Source: Nocardioides scoriae (GTDB lineage: Bacteria > Actinomycetota > Actinomycetes > Propionibacteriales > Nocardioidaceae). Taken from it: a stretch of 64,000 nt of DNA. The position numbers were made by a program, and so were the translations under genes. The DNA lies in assembly GCF_900104965.1 (NCBI RefSeq), contig NZ_LT629757.1:62001-126000 (forward strand), written 5' to 3'. Positions 41,654 to 50,536 of the stretch are shown piece by piece; position 1 is the first letter of the stretch, and each line of letters opens with the position of its first letter. The notes below the pieces were generated by a model. It ran no database searches and had not been told where the DNA came from. It saw nothing but the letters and a program-made list of their open reading frames with translations.

Positions 41654-43027
41654 GTGAGCGTCACCAGCCAGACCAGGCAGGCACCGGCGACCTCACGGAC
41701 GTCGGTCGGCACCCGCCCGCAGGGCCGCCTCGCCGGCTCGCTCGCCCCCCTCGGTGACGCGCTGCGCGGTCGCGCCCGCACGGTGCGTCACGCGCTGGAG
41801 CGTCCCCTGACGTCCTACTACCTGCTCCTGGGCGGCACCACGATGCTGCTCGCGATCGGCCTGATGATGGTGCTGAGCGCCTCGAGCGTCTACTCCTTCA
41901 AGGCCCACGACAGCAGCTACTACATCTTCCTCAAGCAGCTGACCTGGGTGGCGATCGGACTGCCGGCCGCCTTCGTCGCGAGCCGGTTCAACCGGCGGCT
42001 GCTGCGGCTGCTCGCCTGGCCCGCCGTGATCATCGCCGTGGTGCTGCTGGCGCTGACCCAGACCAGCCTCGGCTTCGCGGTCAACGGCAACCGCAACTGG
42101 CTCGACCTCGGTGGCCTGACCCTGCAGCCGTCGGAGATCGCCAAGCTCGCGATCGTGCTGTGGACCGCCGACGTCTACGCCACCAAGGAGAAGCTGCTCG
42201 GCAACCCGGTCCAGGCGCTGGTGCCCGTCGCACCCGTGATCGTGATGATCTCGGCGCTGGTGGTCTTCCAGCACGACCTCGGCACGGCGCTGGTGCTGTT
42301 CGCGCTGCTGCTCGGGATGCTGTGGGTGGTCGGCGTGCCCGCGCGGCTGTTCGGGTTCGCTTTCTCGGTGGTCGGCGTCCTGGCCTTCTACCTGGCCGCC
42401 AGCAACTCCGAGCGCCGCGAGCGCCTGACCAGCTTCATGGACCCCTTCAAGGACTTCCAGGGCTCGGGCTGGCAGGCCGGCCACGGCCTGCTCGGCATGG
42501 CCAGCGGCGGCATCTTCGGCAAGGGCCTCTCGGCGAGCCAGCAGAAGTGGGGCAGCCTGCCCGAGGCCCACACCGACTTCATCTTCGCGGTGCTCGGCGA
42601 GGAGCTCGGCCTGGTCGGCACGCTGCTGGTGCTCGTGCTCTTCGGTGCGGTGGCGTACGCCGCGGTCCGCCTGGCCATCACCACCGCCGACCCCTTCGTG
42701 CGCTACGCGACCGCCGGCGTCACCATCTGGCTGATGTCGCAGATGCTCATCAACATCGGGATGGTGCTGGCGCTGCTGCCGGTCATCGGCATCCCGCTGC
42801 CACTGGTCTCCTACGGCGGCTCGGCGCTGGTGCCCTCGCTCGTCGCGCTGGGCCTGCTCGTCGGGTTCGCCCGCAACGAGCCCGAGGCCAGGGCTGCGCT
42901 GCAGGCGCGGCGTCGCGACCGCGGCCAGGGCGGGACGGGCGGCCAGGGCGGCCGGACCCGTCGCCCCGGCACCGCCGTGCCCGCGGTCCTCGCCGGCAGC
43001 CTGCGCTCGCGCTCGAGGCGCCAGTGA
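41654..43027 (+). CDS. ftsW: Septal glycosyltransferase FtsW
   Basis: A 457-aa SEDS-family polymerase that extends glycan strands from lipid II at the septum. A ~50-residue cytosolic N-terminus rich in Arg/Thr precedes about ten helices. Characteristic pieces are [49 protein letters not shown] and [16 protein letters not shown], ending with [13 protein letters not shown]. The C-terminus is a basic tail (RRRDRGQGG...). GTG 41654 has GAGGAGG at 41642-41648. It partners FtsI at 34142. The stop overlaps murG by 4 nt. Confidence 0.96.
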   Translation: MSVTSQTRQAPATSRTSVGTRPQGRLAGSLAPLGDALRGRARTVRHALERPLTSYYLLLGGTTMLLAIGLMMVLSASSVYSFKAHDSSYYIFLKQLTWVAIGLPAAFVASRFNRRLLRLLAWPAVIIAVVLLALTQTSLGFAVNGNRNWLDLGGLTLQPSEIAKLAIVLWTADVYATKEKLLGNPVQALVPVAPVIVMISALVVFQHDLGTALVLFALLLGMLWVVGVPARLFGFAFSVVGVLAFYLAASNSERRERLTSFMDPFKDFQGSGWQAGHGLLGMASGGIFGKGLSASQQKWGSLPEAHTDFIFAVLGEELGLVGTLLVLVLFGAVAYAAVRLAITTADPFVRYATAGVTIWLMSQMLINIGMVLALLPVIGIPLPLVSYGGSALVPSLVALGLLVGFARNEPEARAALQARRRDRGQGGTGGQGGRTRRPGTAVPAVLAGSLRSRSRRQ

Positions 43028-44145
43028 GCACGGCCCCCGGTCCGCGCCGGGTCCTGCTCGCGGGCGGCGGCAGCGCCGGCCACACCTCCCCGCTGCTCGC
43101 CACCGCCGACGCGTTGCGCCGCCTCGACCCGACCGTCGAGATCACCGCGCTCGGCACCGCCCGCGGCCTCGAGACCCGCGTCGTGCCGGAGGCGGGCTAC
43201 CCGCTCGAGCTGGTGCCCGCGGTGCCGTTGCCGCGCCGCCCCGACGCCGACCTGCTGCGCACGCCCGGCCGGGTCCGGGCCGCGCTCGCCGCCACGCTGG
43301 AGGTCCTCGACCGGGTGCGCCCCGACGTCGTGGTCGGCTTCGGCGGCTACGTCTCGGTGCCGGCCTACCTCGCCGCCCGCCGTCGCCACCTCCCGCTGGT
43401 GGTCCACGAGGGCAACGCGCTCCCGGGGATCGCCAACCGGCTCGGCGCCCGGCTGACGCCGTACGTCGCCACCTCCTTCCCCGACACCGACCTGCGCCAC
43501 GCCCGCTACCTCGGGCTGCCGGTGCGCCGGATGGTGAGCACGCTCGACCGGGCCGCGCTCCGGGCCGAGGCGCGCCAGCACTTCGGCCTCGACGCCGAGC
43601 GGCCGGTGCTGCTCGTCACCGGGGGCTCGCAGGGCGCCCGCCGGCTCAACCAGTCGGTCGCCGCGGCGGCGGGGGCCTTCGCCGCCGCCGGCGTGCAGGT
43701 GCTCCACGTGGTGGGTCCGAAGGGCGAGGCCTCCCCGGAGACCACGCCCGGCGGACCGGCGTACGTCGTGGTGCCGTTCGTCAGCCGCATGGACCTGGCG
43801 TACGCCGCCGCCGACGCGGTGCTGTGCCGCGCGGGCAGCAACACCGTCACCGAGGTGTCGGGGGTGGGGCTGCCGGCCGTCTACGTCCCGCTCCCCATCG
43901 GCAACGGCGAGCAGGCGCTCAACGCCCGCCCGGTGGTCGACGCCGGCGGGGGGCTGCTGGTCTCCGACGCGGCGCTCACCCCCGAGTGGGTGCGCAGCGC
44001 GATGCCCGACCTGCTGACCGACCCCGAGCGGCTCGCGACCATGTCCGCCGCGGCCTCCCACGTGGTGCCGCTCGACGCCGACGACCAGCTCGCCGCCCTC
44101 GTGGTGGAGGCGTGGCGCACCACCCAGGAGGCGGCAGCCCGATGA
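43024..44145 (+). CDS. murG: UDP-GlcNAc transferase MurG
   Basis: A 373-aa GT-B glycosyltransferase that adds GlcNAc to lipid I to give lipid II at the inner membrane face. It has the glycine-rich [21 protein letters not shown] (G-loop 1), [32 protein letters not shown], then [15 protein letters not shown] in the C-terminal domain and the donor-site [21 protein letters not shown] with [11 protein letters not shown] (GNxQ is GEQ). GTG 43024 overlaps the ftsW stop, and its own stop overlaps murC. All cluster genes from ftsW to ftsQ are overlapped, suggesting coupled translation. Confidence 0.97.
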   Translation: MSTAPGPRRVLLAGGGSAGHTSPLLATADALRRLDPTVEITALGTARGLETRVVPEAGYPLELVPAVPLPRRPDADLLRTPGRVRAALAATLEVLDRVRPDVVVGFGGYVSVPAYLAARRRHLPLVVHEGNALPGIANRLGARLTPYVATSFPDTDLRHARYLGLPVRRMVSTLDRAALRAEARQHFGLDAERPVLLVTGGSQGARRLNQSVAAAAGAFAAAGVQVLHVVGPKGEASPETTPGGPAYVVVPFVSRMDLAYAAADAVLCRAGSNTVTEVSGVGLPAVYVPLPIGNGEQALNARPVVDAGGGLLVSDAALTPEWVRSAMPDLLTDPERLATMSAAASHVVPLDADDQLAALVVEAWRTTQEAAAR

Positions 44146-45557
44146 AGGTCCCCGTCCCCGACGAGCTGCTGGCGGCCGACCGGCTCGGCACCGTCCACTT
44201 CGTCGGCATCGGCGGTGCCGGCCTGTCCGGCATCGCGCGCATCATGCTGGCGCGCGGAATCCCCGTCTCGGGCAGCGACGCCAAGGAGTCGCGCACCCTC
44301 GACGCGCTGCGCACCCTCGGCGCCACCTGCCACGTGGGCCACGACGCCGCCCACGTCGGGGCGGCCGACACCGTGGTCGTCTCGACCGCCGTGCGCGAGA
44401 GCAACCCCGAGGTGGTCGAGGCCCGGGCCCGCGGCCTGCGGCTGCTGCCGCGCTCGGCGGCGCTGGAGTCGGTGATGCAGGGCCGCCGCGTCGTCGCCGT
44501 CGCCGGCACCCACGGCAAGACCACCACCACCTCGCTGCTCACGGTCGCCCTGCAGCACTGCGGCGCCGACCCGTCGTTCGCCATCGGCGGCGAGCTCAAC
44601 GAGACCGGCTCCAACGCCCACGACGGCACCGGCGAGCTGTTCGTCGCCGAGGCCGACGAGAGCGACGGCGCCTTCCTCGTCTACTCGCCCCACGCCGCCC
44701 TGGTCACCAACGTCGAGGCCGACCACCTCGACAACTACGGCACGGAGGAGGCCTACCGCGCCGCCTTCGACGAGTTCGTCGACCGGGTCGACCCCGACGG
44801 CTTCCTCGTGGTCGTCTCCGACGACCCGGGGGCCGACCACCTCGGCGACGTGGCCACCTCGCGCGGCCGCGCCGTGGTGCGCGTGGGGGAGGGCCCCGGG
44901 GCCGATGTCCGCGCCGAGGACCTGCGCTTCGTCGGCGCCACCTCGACCTTCACGGTCGTCGACGGCGGCGAGCGCCTGGGCGAGGTGCGGCTCCAGATCC
45001 CCGGGCGCCACTACGTCCTCGACGCCGTCGCGGCCCTGGCCTGCGGGCTGCGGCTCGGGTTCGGTTTCGCCGAGCTCGCGGCGGGGCTCGGCTCCTTCAG
45101 CGGCACCCGGCGCCGGATGGAGCTCAAGGGCGAGGTCGGGCAGGTCCGGGTCTACGACTCCTACGCCCACCACCCCAACGAGATCCGCGGCGACCTCCAG
45201 GCCGCCCGCTCGCTCGCCGGCGACGGCCGCGTCGTGGTGGCCTTCCAGCCCCACATGGTCTCGCGCACCCGCATCTTCGGGCACGACATGGGCGTGGCCC
45301 TCGGTGCCGCCGACGAGGTCGTCGTGATGGACGTCTACGTCGCCCGCGAGGAGCCCGAGCCCGGTGTCAGCGGCGCCCTGGTCGCGGACGCCGTGCCGCT
45401 GGCCGCCGAGCACGTCGTCTTCGAGCCGTCCTGGTCCGCGGTGGCCGCCCACCTCGTCGAGCGGGCCCGCCCCGGCGACGTGGTGCTCACCCTCGGCGCG
45501 GGTGACGTCACGCTGCTCGGGCCCGAGGTGCTCGACCTGCTGGGGGAGGACTCCTGA
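44142..45557 (+). CDS. murC: UDP-MurNAc:L-alanine ligase MurC
   Basis: A 471-aa Mur ligase adding L-Ala, the first stem residue. The N-terminal domain [18 protein letters not shown] binds UDP-MurNAc; the ATP loop is [19 protein letters not shown] (~119-137); [26 protein letters not shown] and [10 protein letters not shown] (C-terminal) are MurC-specific. ATG 44142 overlaps the murG stop, and its TGA shares one base with the ATG of ftsQ (TGATG). The order murG-murC-ftsQ is standard for actinobacteria, which keep murB elsewhere. Confidence 0.97.
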   Translation: MKVPVPDELLAADRLGTVHFVGIGGAGLSGIARIMLARGIPVSGSDAKESRTLDALRTLGATCHVGHDAAHVGAADTVVVSTAVRESNPEVVEARARGLRLLPRSAALESVMQGRRVVAVAGTHGKTTTTSLLTVALQHCGADPSFAIGGELNETGSNAHDGTGELFVAEADESDGAFLVYSPHAALVTNVEADHLDNYGTEEAYRAAFDEFVDRVDPDGFLVVVSDDPGADHLGDVATSRGRAVVRVGEGPGADVRAEDLRFVGATSTFTVVDGGERLGEVRLQIPGRHYVLDAVAALACGLRLGFGFAELAAGLGSFSGTRRRMELKGEVGQVRVYDSYAHHPNEIRGDLQAARSLAGDGRVVVAFQPHMVSRTRIFGHDMGVALGAADEVVVMDVYVAREEPEPGVSGALVADAVPLAAEHVVFEPSWSAVAAHLVERARPGDVVLTLGAGDVTLLGPEVLDLLGEDS

Positions 45558-46345
45558 TGGGCTGGCGCGACCGCTTCCGGCGTACGCCGCGGGTGCCGTC
45601 GTCCACCGGCCCCGACGAGCCCACCGTCCGCCTGGCCCGCTACGACTTCGCCCGCCGCCGACACCAGGGGCGCCGGCGGCTGCTGCGCCACGTCGCGCTG
45701 GTCGTCGTGGTCGCGCTCGTCGTCGGCCTGGGCGCCTGGGCGGTGCTGTTCTCCTCGCTGCTCACCGCCCGCGGCGCCGAGGTCGTCGGCGCCGGCGACC
45801 TCAGCCCGTCCCGGGTCGAGAGCGCCGCCGACGTGCCGACCGGCACCCCGCTGGCCCGCGTCGACGTCGGGGCGATCCGCACCCGTGTCGAGGCCATCCC
45901 CGGCGTGCGCAGCGCCGACGTGTCGCGCAGCTGGCCCCACACCGTGCACATCGAGGTCACCCCCCGCACCCCGGTCGCGGTCCTGGAGCGCGGCGACACG
46001 CTGCGGGCGCTCGACGCCGACGGGGTCGTGTTCGGCAGCTATGCCAAGCGCCCCCGCGGCCTGCCGCTGGTCGAGGCCGCGGCCTCCGCCGACGACGAGG
46101 CCCTGGTCGAGGCCGCCGGCGTCGTCGCCTCCCTGCCCGAGGACGTCGCCGCCCGCACCGCCACCGTCGAGGTCGGCAGCGTCGACGAGATCAGCCTCGT
46201 GCTCACCAGTGGCCGCCGCGTCGTGTGGGGCAGCGCCGAGCAGTCCGCCACCAAGGCCGACGTGCTCGCCGTCGTGCTCCCGAAGCTGCCCAAGGACGTC
46301 GAGGAGATCGACGTCTCCGTCCCCGGTCGGCTCACCACCCGCTGA
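45557..46345 (+). CDS. ftsQ: Divisome protein FtsQ (DivIB)
   Basis: A 262-aa bitopic protein. A basic cytosolic N-terminus of ~48 residues precedes one helix (HVALVVVVALVVGLGAWAVL, ~47-66), then the extracytoplasmic POTRA domain (VVGAGDLSPSRVESAADV) and the FtsQ beta domain (GVRSADVSRSWPHTVHIEVT, then PRTPVAVLERGD). FtsQ links early and late division proteins via FtsB/FtsL. The first base of ATG 45557 is the last base of the murC stop. It ends the tight block; ftsA is absent as in other actinobacteria, and a 416-bp region leads to ftsZ. Confidence 0.94.
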   Translation: MGWRDRFRRTPRVPSSTGPDEPTVRLARYDFARRRHQGRRRLLRHVALVVVVALVVGLGAWAVLFSSLLTARGAEVVGAGDLSPSRVESAADVPTGTPLARVDVGAIRTRVEAIPGVRSADVSRSWPHTVHIEVTPRTPVAVLERGDTLRALDADGVVFGSYAKRPRGLPLVEAAASADDEALVEAAGVVASLPEDVAARTATVEVGSVDEISLVLTSGRRVVWGSAEQSATKADVLAVVLPKLPKDVEEIDVSVPGRLTTR

Positions 46346-46384
46346 GGTCGGCCGGTCCTGGGGGGCCGGCGTCGTGCGGTGGAC

Positions 46385-46412
46385 CGGTTTCCCAGGGGCC
46401 CCTGGGAAACCG
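46385..46412. repeat. 28-bp perfect palindrome after ftsQ
   Basis: Arms CGGTTTCCCAGGGG and its complement abut at a GGCC centre. It starts 40 bp after the ftsQ stop. As RNA it forms a very stable hairpin, so partial termination or mRNA 3'-end protection is plausible. Confidence 0.75.
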
Positions 46413-46414
46413 CC

Positions 46415-46444
46415 GCTTCCCCGGGTCTGCTTCGCCCGGGAAGC
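46415..46444. repeat. Second hairpin next to the ftsQ palindrome
   Basis: GCTTCCCCGGG and CCCGGGAAGC (one bulged C) around a 9-nt loop, two bases after the first palindrome. Together they look like a tandem terminator/attenuator pair separating murC-ftsQ from ftsZ. Confidence 0.65.
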
Positions 46445-46602
46445 AGAGGATCGGGCCGGGGAGCGCGCCGCCCGCGCGTCGGTCGCGACGCGCCGCGACG
46501 GTGTCCGGCGTCACGTCGAGAAAATCTGAATTGATGCGGCGCGTCCGCGTGTTGCCGGGGGTGTCGCGGTCCCGTCGCCTAACTTCGTCTCACCACCACA
46601 GG

Positions 46603-46640
46603 TTGACATAACTATAACCCTCCACTTGAAGGTTAGAGTT
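46603..46640 (+). promoter_or_regulatory. ftsZ promoter region with inverted repeat
   Basis: Consensus TTGACA (46603-46608) lies beside TATAAC (46613-46618) and TAGAGT (46634-46639); spacing to either is non-standard, so the exact promoter is unresolved. AACTATAACC (46610-46619) and GGTTAGAGTT (46631-46640) form an inverted repeat matching at 9 of 10 positions, with an 11-bp spacer: a candidate operator. Confidence 0.5.
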
Positions 46641-46761
46641 TTCGGCCGATCTGGGTGGTCTTCCCCGAGCAGGACCCGGACCCGTCCGGGCAACACCCCA
46701 GAAGCATCCGAGCGTCGCCGACAACCGTCGGACGGCAACCAGAAGAGTGAGAGGCACCGCC

Positions 46762-48036
46762 GTGGCAGCACCCCAGAACTACCTCGCCGTCATCAAGGTC
46801 GTGGGTATTGGTGGAGGTGGAGTCAACGCCGTCAACCGGATGATCGAGGTCGGGCTGAAGGGCGTCGAGTTCATCGCCATCAACACAGATGCACAGGCCC
46901 TGTTGATGAGCGACGCCGATGTCAAGCTCGACATCGGGCGCGAGCTGACCCGTGGCCTCGGTGCCGGTGCGAACCCCAGCGTGGGTGCGCAGGCGGCCGA
47001 GGACCACGCCGAGGAGATCGAGGAGGTCCTCAAGGGGGCCGACATGGTCTTCGTCACCGCCGGCGAGGGTGGTGGCACCGGCACCGGTGGCGCCCCCGTC
47101 GTCGCCAAGATCGCGCGCTCCCTCGGGGCGCTGACGATCGGTGTGGTCACCCGCCCGTTCGCCTTCGAGGGTCGCCGCCGCGCGACCTCCGCGGAGGAGG
47201 GCATCGAGGGTCTCCGCGAGGAGGTCGACACCCTCATCGTGATCCCCAACGACAAGCTGCTGATGATCAGCGACCGCAACGTGAGCATGCTCGACGCCTT
47301 CAAGCAGGCCGACCAGGTCCTGCTGCAGGGTGTCTCCGGCATCACCGACCTGATCACCACCCCGGGCCTGATCAACCTCGACTTCGCCGACGTCAAGTCG
47401 GTCATGTCCAACGCGGGCTCCGCCCTCATGGGCATCGGCTCGGCGCGCGGCGAGAACCGCGCCGTCGAGGCCGCCGAGCTGGCCGTGTCGAGCCCGCTGC
47501 TCGAGGAGTCGATCGACGGCGCCCAGGGCGTGCTGCTCTCGATCGCCGGTGGCTCCGACCTCGGCCTGTTCGAGATCAACGAGGCGGCCGCCATGGTGGC
47601 CGACGCGGTGCACGTCGAGGCCAACATCATCTTCGGCGCGACCATCGACGACGCGCTCGGCGACGAGGTCCGCGTGACCGTCATCGCCGCCGGCTTCGAG
47701 GGCGGGCGGCCCAAGCGTCGCGACGAGGGCCAGTCCCTGCGTCCCCGGGCGCAGGCGCCGGCCCAGAGCCAGGAGGAGACCCGGGCCGCCGCCCGGGCCT
47801 TGGCCGAGCAGCGTCGGGCCGACGCGGCCCCGCGTCGTGAGCCGGTCACGGTCGGGGCGCAGCAGCGTCCCGCCGCCGCCCCCCAGTCGGCGCCCGCGCC
47901 GGCCCGGTCCACGTCCGGGTGGGGCAGCCAGCCCGCGCAGGAGTCCACGTCCGGCTCCGCGCCGGCCGGGGGCCAGCGCGGCCAGCAGGGCGACTTCGGG
48001 GACGACGACCTCGACGTGCCCGACTTCTTGAAGTAG
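46762..48036 (+). CDS. ftsZ: Tubulin-like cell division GTPase FtsZ
   Basis: A 424-aa protein that polymerises into the Z-ring. GTP-binding parts are [15 protein letters not shown] (~11-25) and the tubulin signature [12 protein letters not shown] (~102-113). The synergy loop [11 protein letters not shown] supplies catalytic residues. A variable Pro/Gln/Ala-rich linker (~320-412) precedes the C-terminal peptide [11 protein letters not shown], which binds SepF and FtsW in actinobacteria. GTG 46762 is chosen over GTG 46747 because GAGAGG (46749-46754) sits 7 nt before it. Own promoters lie in the 416-bp upstream region. The next gene follows after 10 bp. Confidence 0.98.
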   Translation: MAAPQNYLAVIKVVGIGGGGVNAVNRMIEVGLKGVEFIAINTDAQALLMSDADVKLDIGRELTRGLGAGANPSVGAQAAEDHAEEIEEVLKGADMVFVTAGEGGGTGTGGAPVVAKIARSLGALTIGVVTRPFAFEGRRRATSAEEGIEGLREEVDTLIVIPNDKLLMISDRNVSMLDAFKQADQVLLQGVSGITDLITTPGLINLDFADVKSVMSNAGSALMGIGSARGENRAVEAAELAVSSPLLEESIDGAQGVLLSIAGGSDLGLFEINEAAAMVADAVHVEANIIFGATIDDALGDEVRVTVIAAGFEGGRPKRRDEGQSLRPRAQAPAQSQEETRAAARALAEQRRADAAPRREPVTVGAQQRPAAAPQSAPAPARSTSGWGSQPAQESTSGSAPAGGQRGQQGDFGDDDLDVPDFLK

Positions 48037-48046
48037 GCCGCACCGG

Positions 48047-48766
48047 GTGTACTCCCACCGCAGCAGCACCGGCCCCGTCGACTGTGCCTTCACGGACAGG
48101 CTCGGCGGGGTCAGTGCCGCGCCCCACGACTCCCTCGACCTGGCCCTGGTCGGCGAGGGCGACCCGGACGCGCGACGGCGCAACGTCGAGAAGCTCCTGG
48201 CCGACTTCGCCCCCGGCGCGCGGCTCGTCGACATGGCCCAGGTGCACGGCACCCGGGTCGTCGACGCCGCCACGACGGCGCCGGGAGCGCCTGAGCAGTG
48301 CGACGCCCTGGTCACCGACCGGGCCGACGTCGTGCTGATGGTGCGCGTGGCCGACTGCGTGCCGGTCCTGCTCGCCGACCCGGTCGCCGGGGTGGTCGGG
48401 GCGGCCCACGCGGGGCGCCAGGGCATGGCCGACGGCGTCGTCCCGGCGGCGGTGAGCCGGATGCGCGACCTCGGTGCCACCCGGATCCAGGCCTGGGTGG
48501 GGCCGCACGTGTGTGGCCGCTGCTACGAGGTGCCGGCCGCGCTGCGCGAGCAGGTCGCCGCGGTGGAGCCCGAGGCCGCCTCGACCACGTCGTGGGGCAC
48601 CCCGGCCCTCGACGTCGGCGCCGGCGTCCGGGCCCAGCTGCGGCGCGACGGCGTCGAGGTCACCGACGTCTCCCGCTGCACGCTGGAGTCGCCCGACCTC
48701 TTCTCCCACCGCCGCGACGGCGTCCGTGCGGGGCGGCTGGCCGGCCTGGTCAGGAGGCGCGCATGA
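48047..48766 (+). CDS. pgeF: PgeF/YfiH-type laccase-domain protein
   Basis: A 239-aa member of the DUF152 (polyphenol-oxidase-like) family; the E. coli member PgeF edits peptidoglycan precursors by releasing L-Ser wrongly attached to UDP-MurNAc. Zinc and active-site residues lie in MAQVHGTRVVD, VRVADCVPVLLAD and AAHAGRQGMADGVV. The last motif is usually AHAGWRG; the Trp is replaced by Arg-Gln here. DVSRCTLESPDLFSHRRDG ends the fold. GTG 48047 is 10 bp after ftsZ. The neighbouring yggS-type, sepF, yggT and divIVA genes form the usual downstream arm of the dcw cluster. Confidence 0.88.
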   Translation: MYSHRSSTGPVDCAFTDRLGGVSAAPHDSLDLALVGEGDPDARRRNVEKLLADFAPGARLVDMAQVHGTRVVDAATTAPGAPEQCDALVTDRADVVLMVRVADCVPVLLADPVAGVVGAAHAGRQGMADGVVPAAVSRMRDLGATRIQAWVGPHVCGRCYEVPAALREQVAAVEPEAASTTSWGTPALDVGAGVRAQLRRDGVEVTDVSRCTLESPDLFSHRRDGVRAGRLAGLVRRRA

Positions 48767-49470
48767 CCTCCGAGGAGCGGCGCGAGGAGCTCGCCACCCG
48801 CCTCGACGACGTGCGCCGGCGGATCGCGGAGGCCTGCGCCGCCGCGGACCGCGACGTCGAGGAGGTCATGCTCGTGGTGGTCACCAAGTTCTTCCCCGCC
48901 TCCGACGTCCGGCTGCTCGCCGGGCTGGGCGTGCGCGACGTGGGGGAGAACCGCCACCAGGAGGCCCAGGCCAAGGCCGAGGAGCTCGCCGACCTCGACC
49001 TGTCCTGGCACTTCATCGGCGGCCTGCAGAGCAACAAGGCCGCCGCCGTCGCGACGTACGCCGACGCCGTCCACTCCCTCGACCGGCCCAAGCTGGTCAC
49101 GGGTCTGGGCCGGGGCGCCACCGAGCGCGGCCGGGACCTCGACGTGCTGGTCCAGGTCAGCCTGGACCCGCCGGGCGCCGAGGGGCGCGCCGGTGCGGAC
49201 GAGGCCGACGTGGCCGCCCTGGCGGAGCGCGTGGCGCAGGCCGACGGTCTGGTGCTGCGCGGCGTCATGGGCGTGGCGCCGCTGGGCGGGGACGCGGGGC
49301 AGGCCTTCGAGGGCCTGGCCCGGATCGCCGCCGACGTGCGCCGCGAGCACCCGTCCGCCACCTGGATCTCCGCCGGCATGAGCGGTGATCTCGACCAGGC
49401 GATCCGCCACGGTGCGACACACCTGCGGATCGGCTCCGCGGTCCTCGGTCCGAGGCCCACGGTCAAGTAG
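48763..49470 (+). CDS. YggS/PLPBP family PLP-homeostasis protein
   Basis: A 235-aa single-domain PLP-binding barrel protein. The PLP lysine is in VVVTKFFPASDV (~residue 37), followed by VGENRHQEAQAKAEEL, WHFIGGLQSNKAAAV, VMGVAPLGGD and WISAGMSGDLDQAIRHGATHLRIGSAVLG, which binds the phosphate. It has no known catalytic activity and maintains PLP supply and amino-acid balance. ATG 48763 overlaps the pgeF stop by 4 nt, so the two are coupled. Its location beside sepF and yggT is conserved in Gram-positive bacteria and cyanobacteria, though its division link is unknown. Confidence 0.93.
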   Translation: MTSEERREELATRLDDVRRRIAEACAAADRDVEEVMLVVVTKFFPASDVRLLAGLGVRDVGENRHQEAQAKAEELADLDLSWHFIGGLQSNKAAAVATYADAVHSLDRPKLVTGLGRGATERGRDLDVLVQVSLDPPGAEGRAGADEADVAALAERVAQADGLVLRGVMGVAPLGGDAGQAFEGLARIAADVRREHPSATWISAGMSGDLDQAIRHGATHLRIGSAVLGPRPTVK

Positions 49471-49540
49471 TGTCCGAAACGCCGCCCGCCAGCATGTCGG
49501 TCGCGGCAGATGAGCGCCACGAGAGCAGAGGAAACAAGCA

Positions 49541-50086
49541 ATGAGCGCGATGCGGAAGATGGGCGTCTACCTCGGACTGCTCGAGGACGCCGACGGGGCG
49601 TACGCCGAGCCCGGGAACGACTACGACGAGCCCGCCCGCCGCACCCCGGCCGGCGCGTCCGCGGTCCGCCCGCAGGCAGCCCCCCAGCCGGCCCAGCAGG
49701 TGGCGCAGCACGACGACGTGGAGATGTCGGCCCCCGTGGCCCGCCTCGACGAGCGTCGCCGCCCCGCCGCCGCGGCCCCGCGCCCGGCCGCCCAGACGGT
49801 GGCGCCGATGTCGCGGATCACCACGCTGCACCCCCGCACCTACAACGAGGCGCGCGTGATCGGCGAGAACTTCCGCGACGGCGTCCCGGTGATCATGAAC
49901 CTCTCCGAGATGGACGACACCGACGCCAAGCGCCTGGTCGACTTCGCCGCCGGTCTCGTCTTCTCGGTCCGCGGCTCCATCGAGCGGGTCACCAACAAGG
50001 TCTTCCTGCTCTCCCCGCCCAACGTCTCGGTCGCGGCCGAGGACAAGCAGCGGATCGCGGAGAACGGGTTCTTCAACCAGAGCTGA
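49541..50086 (+). CDS. sepF: FtsZ-anchoring protein SepF
   Basis: A 181-aa protein that tethers FtsZ to the membrane, taking the place of FtsA in actinobacteria. Residues 1-~14 ([14 protein letters not shown]) form the amphipathic membrane-binding helix. A Pro/Ala-rich linker with acidic DDADGAY follows, and the SepF core starts near residue 90: [20 protein letters not shown], then [19 protein letters not shown] and [27 protein letters not shown] at 49468-49473 may be its -10; AGAGGAAA precedes ATG 49541. It binds the FtsZ C-terminal peptide seen at the end of ftsZ. Confidence 0.95.
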   Translation: MSAMRKMGVYLGLLEDADGAYAEPGNDYDEPARRTPAGASAVRPQAAPQPAQQVAQHDDVEMSAPVARLDERRRPAAAAPRPAAQTVAPMSRITTLHPRTYNEARVIGENFRDGVPVIMNLSEMDDTDAKRLVDFAAGLVFSVRGSIERVTNKVFLLSPPNVSVAAEDKQRIAENGFFNQS

Positions 50087-50116
50087 GCCCGGCTCACCCT
50101 GGTTGTCGGCACCCCC

Positions 50117-50122
50117 TAGGCT
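50117..50122 (+). promoter_or_regulatory. Probable -10 of leaderless yggT mRNA
   Basis: TAGGCT lies 6 nt before GTG 50129, with no Shine-Dalgarno between: the leaderless pattern again. Confidence 0.45.
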
Positions 50123-50128
50123 CATCAC

Positions 50129-50419
50129 GTGCAACTCGTCGGCTCGATCATCGACCTGGTGCTGACCACGTTCATCGTGCTGCTGTTCATCCGGCTCATC
50201 GTGGACTGGGTGCAGTTCTTCGCCCGCTCGTGGATCCCCCGTGGTCCGGCGCTGGTGGTGCTCGAGGGCGTCTACAGCGTCACCGACCCGCCCGTGAAGG
50301 CATTGCGCAAGGTGCTGCCGCCGCTGCGGCTCGGCGGCGCGGCGATCGACCTGAGCTTCATCGCGCTGCTCATCATCTGCTACGTCCTGCGCGGCCTGAA
50401 CGCCGCGATCTTCTTCTGA
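50129..50419 (+). CDS. YggT family membrane protein
   Basis: A 96-aa protein with two transmembrane helices (about residues 4-24 and 70-93), the whole being a YggT/YlmG repeat: LTTFIVLLFIRLIVDWVQFF, then YSVTDPPVKALRKVLPPLRLGGAAIDLSFIALLI. In plastids and cyanobacteria YlmG affects nucleoid and division-ring distribution; in actinobacteria the role is not settled. It sits between sepF and divIVA as expected. GTG 50129 is supported by TAGGCT just upstream for a leaderless mRNA. A 117-bp gap with a separate promoter-like TAGGGT leads to divIVA. Confidence 0.92.
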   Translation: MQLVGSIIDLVLTTFIVLLFIRLIVDWVQFFARSWIPRGPALVVLEGVYSVTDPPVKALRKVLPPLRLGGAAIDLSFIALLIICYVLRGLNAAIFF

Positions 50420-50488
50420 CCCCGCGGGTCGAATGCGCCCTCCTGGGTCGCGTGTGACGCGTGGGTCGAGGTGGGACCGGCGAACCGA

Positions 50489-50494
50489 TAGGGT
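50489..50494 (+). promoter_or_regulatory. Candidate divIVA -10
   Basis: TAGGGT about 42 bp upstream of ATG 50537, leaving a leader that contains an AGGACAC-AGGTGA ribosome-site region. No clear -35 is seen. Confidence 0.4.
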
Positions 50495-50536
50495 TCTCGG
50501 CGCCCCACCCCCGACGAACAGGACACAGGTGACGTC

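Larger units (their letters stand above)
46346..46761. other. 416-bp ftsQ-ftsZ regulatory region
   Basis: The first 100 bp contain two strong hairpins (listed separately). The centre (46445-46600) holds nothing I recognise. The last 160 bp include an AT-rich patch with promoter-like hexamers and an inverted repeat. No credible gene is present. Confidence 0.7.

Noticed and set aside
46332-46514. 60-codon minus-strand frame over the ftsQ-ftsZ hairpins
   Set aside because: It is built from the palindromes themselves (repeated Gly/Pro/Arg) with no ribosome site.
46747-46761. Earlier GTG for ftsZ
   Set aside because: It would place GAGAGG inside the coding sequence; GTG 46762 has proper spacing and the conserved FtsZ N-terminus.
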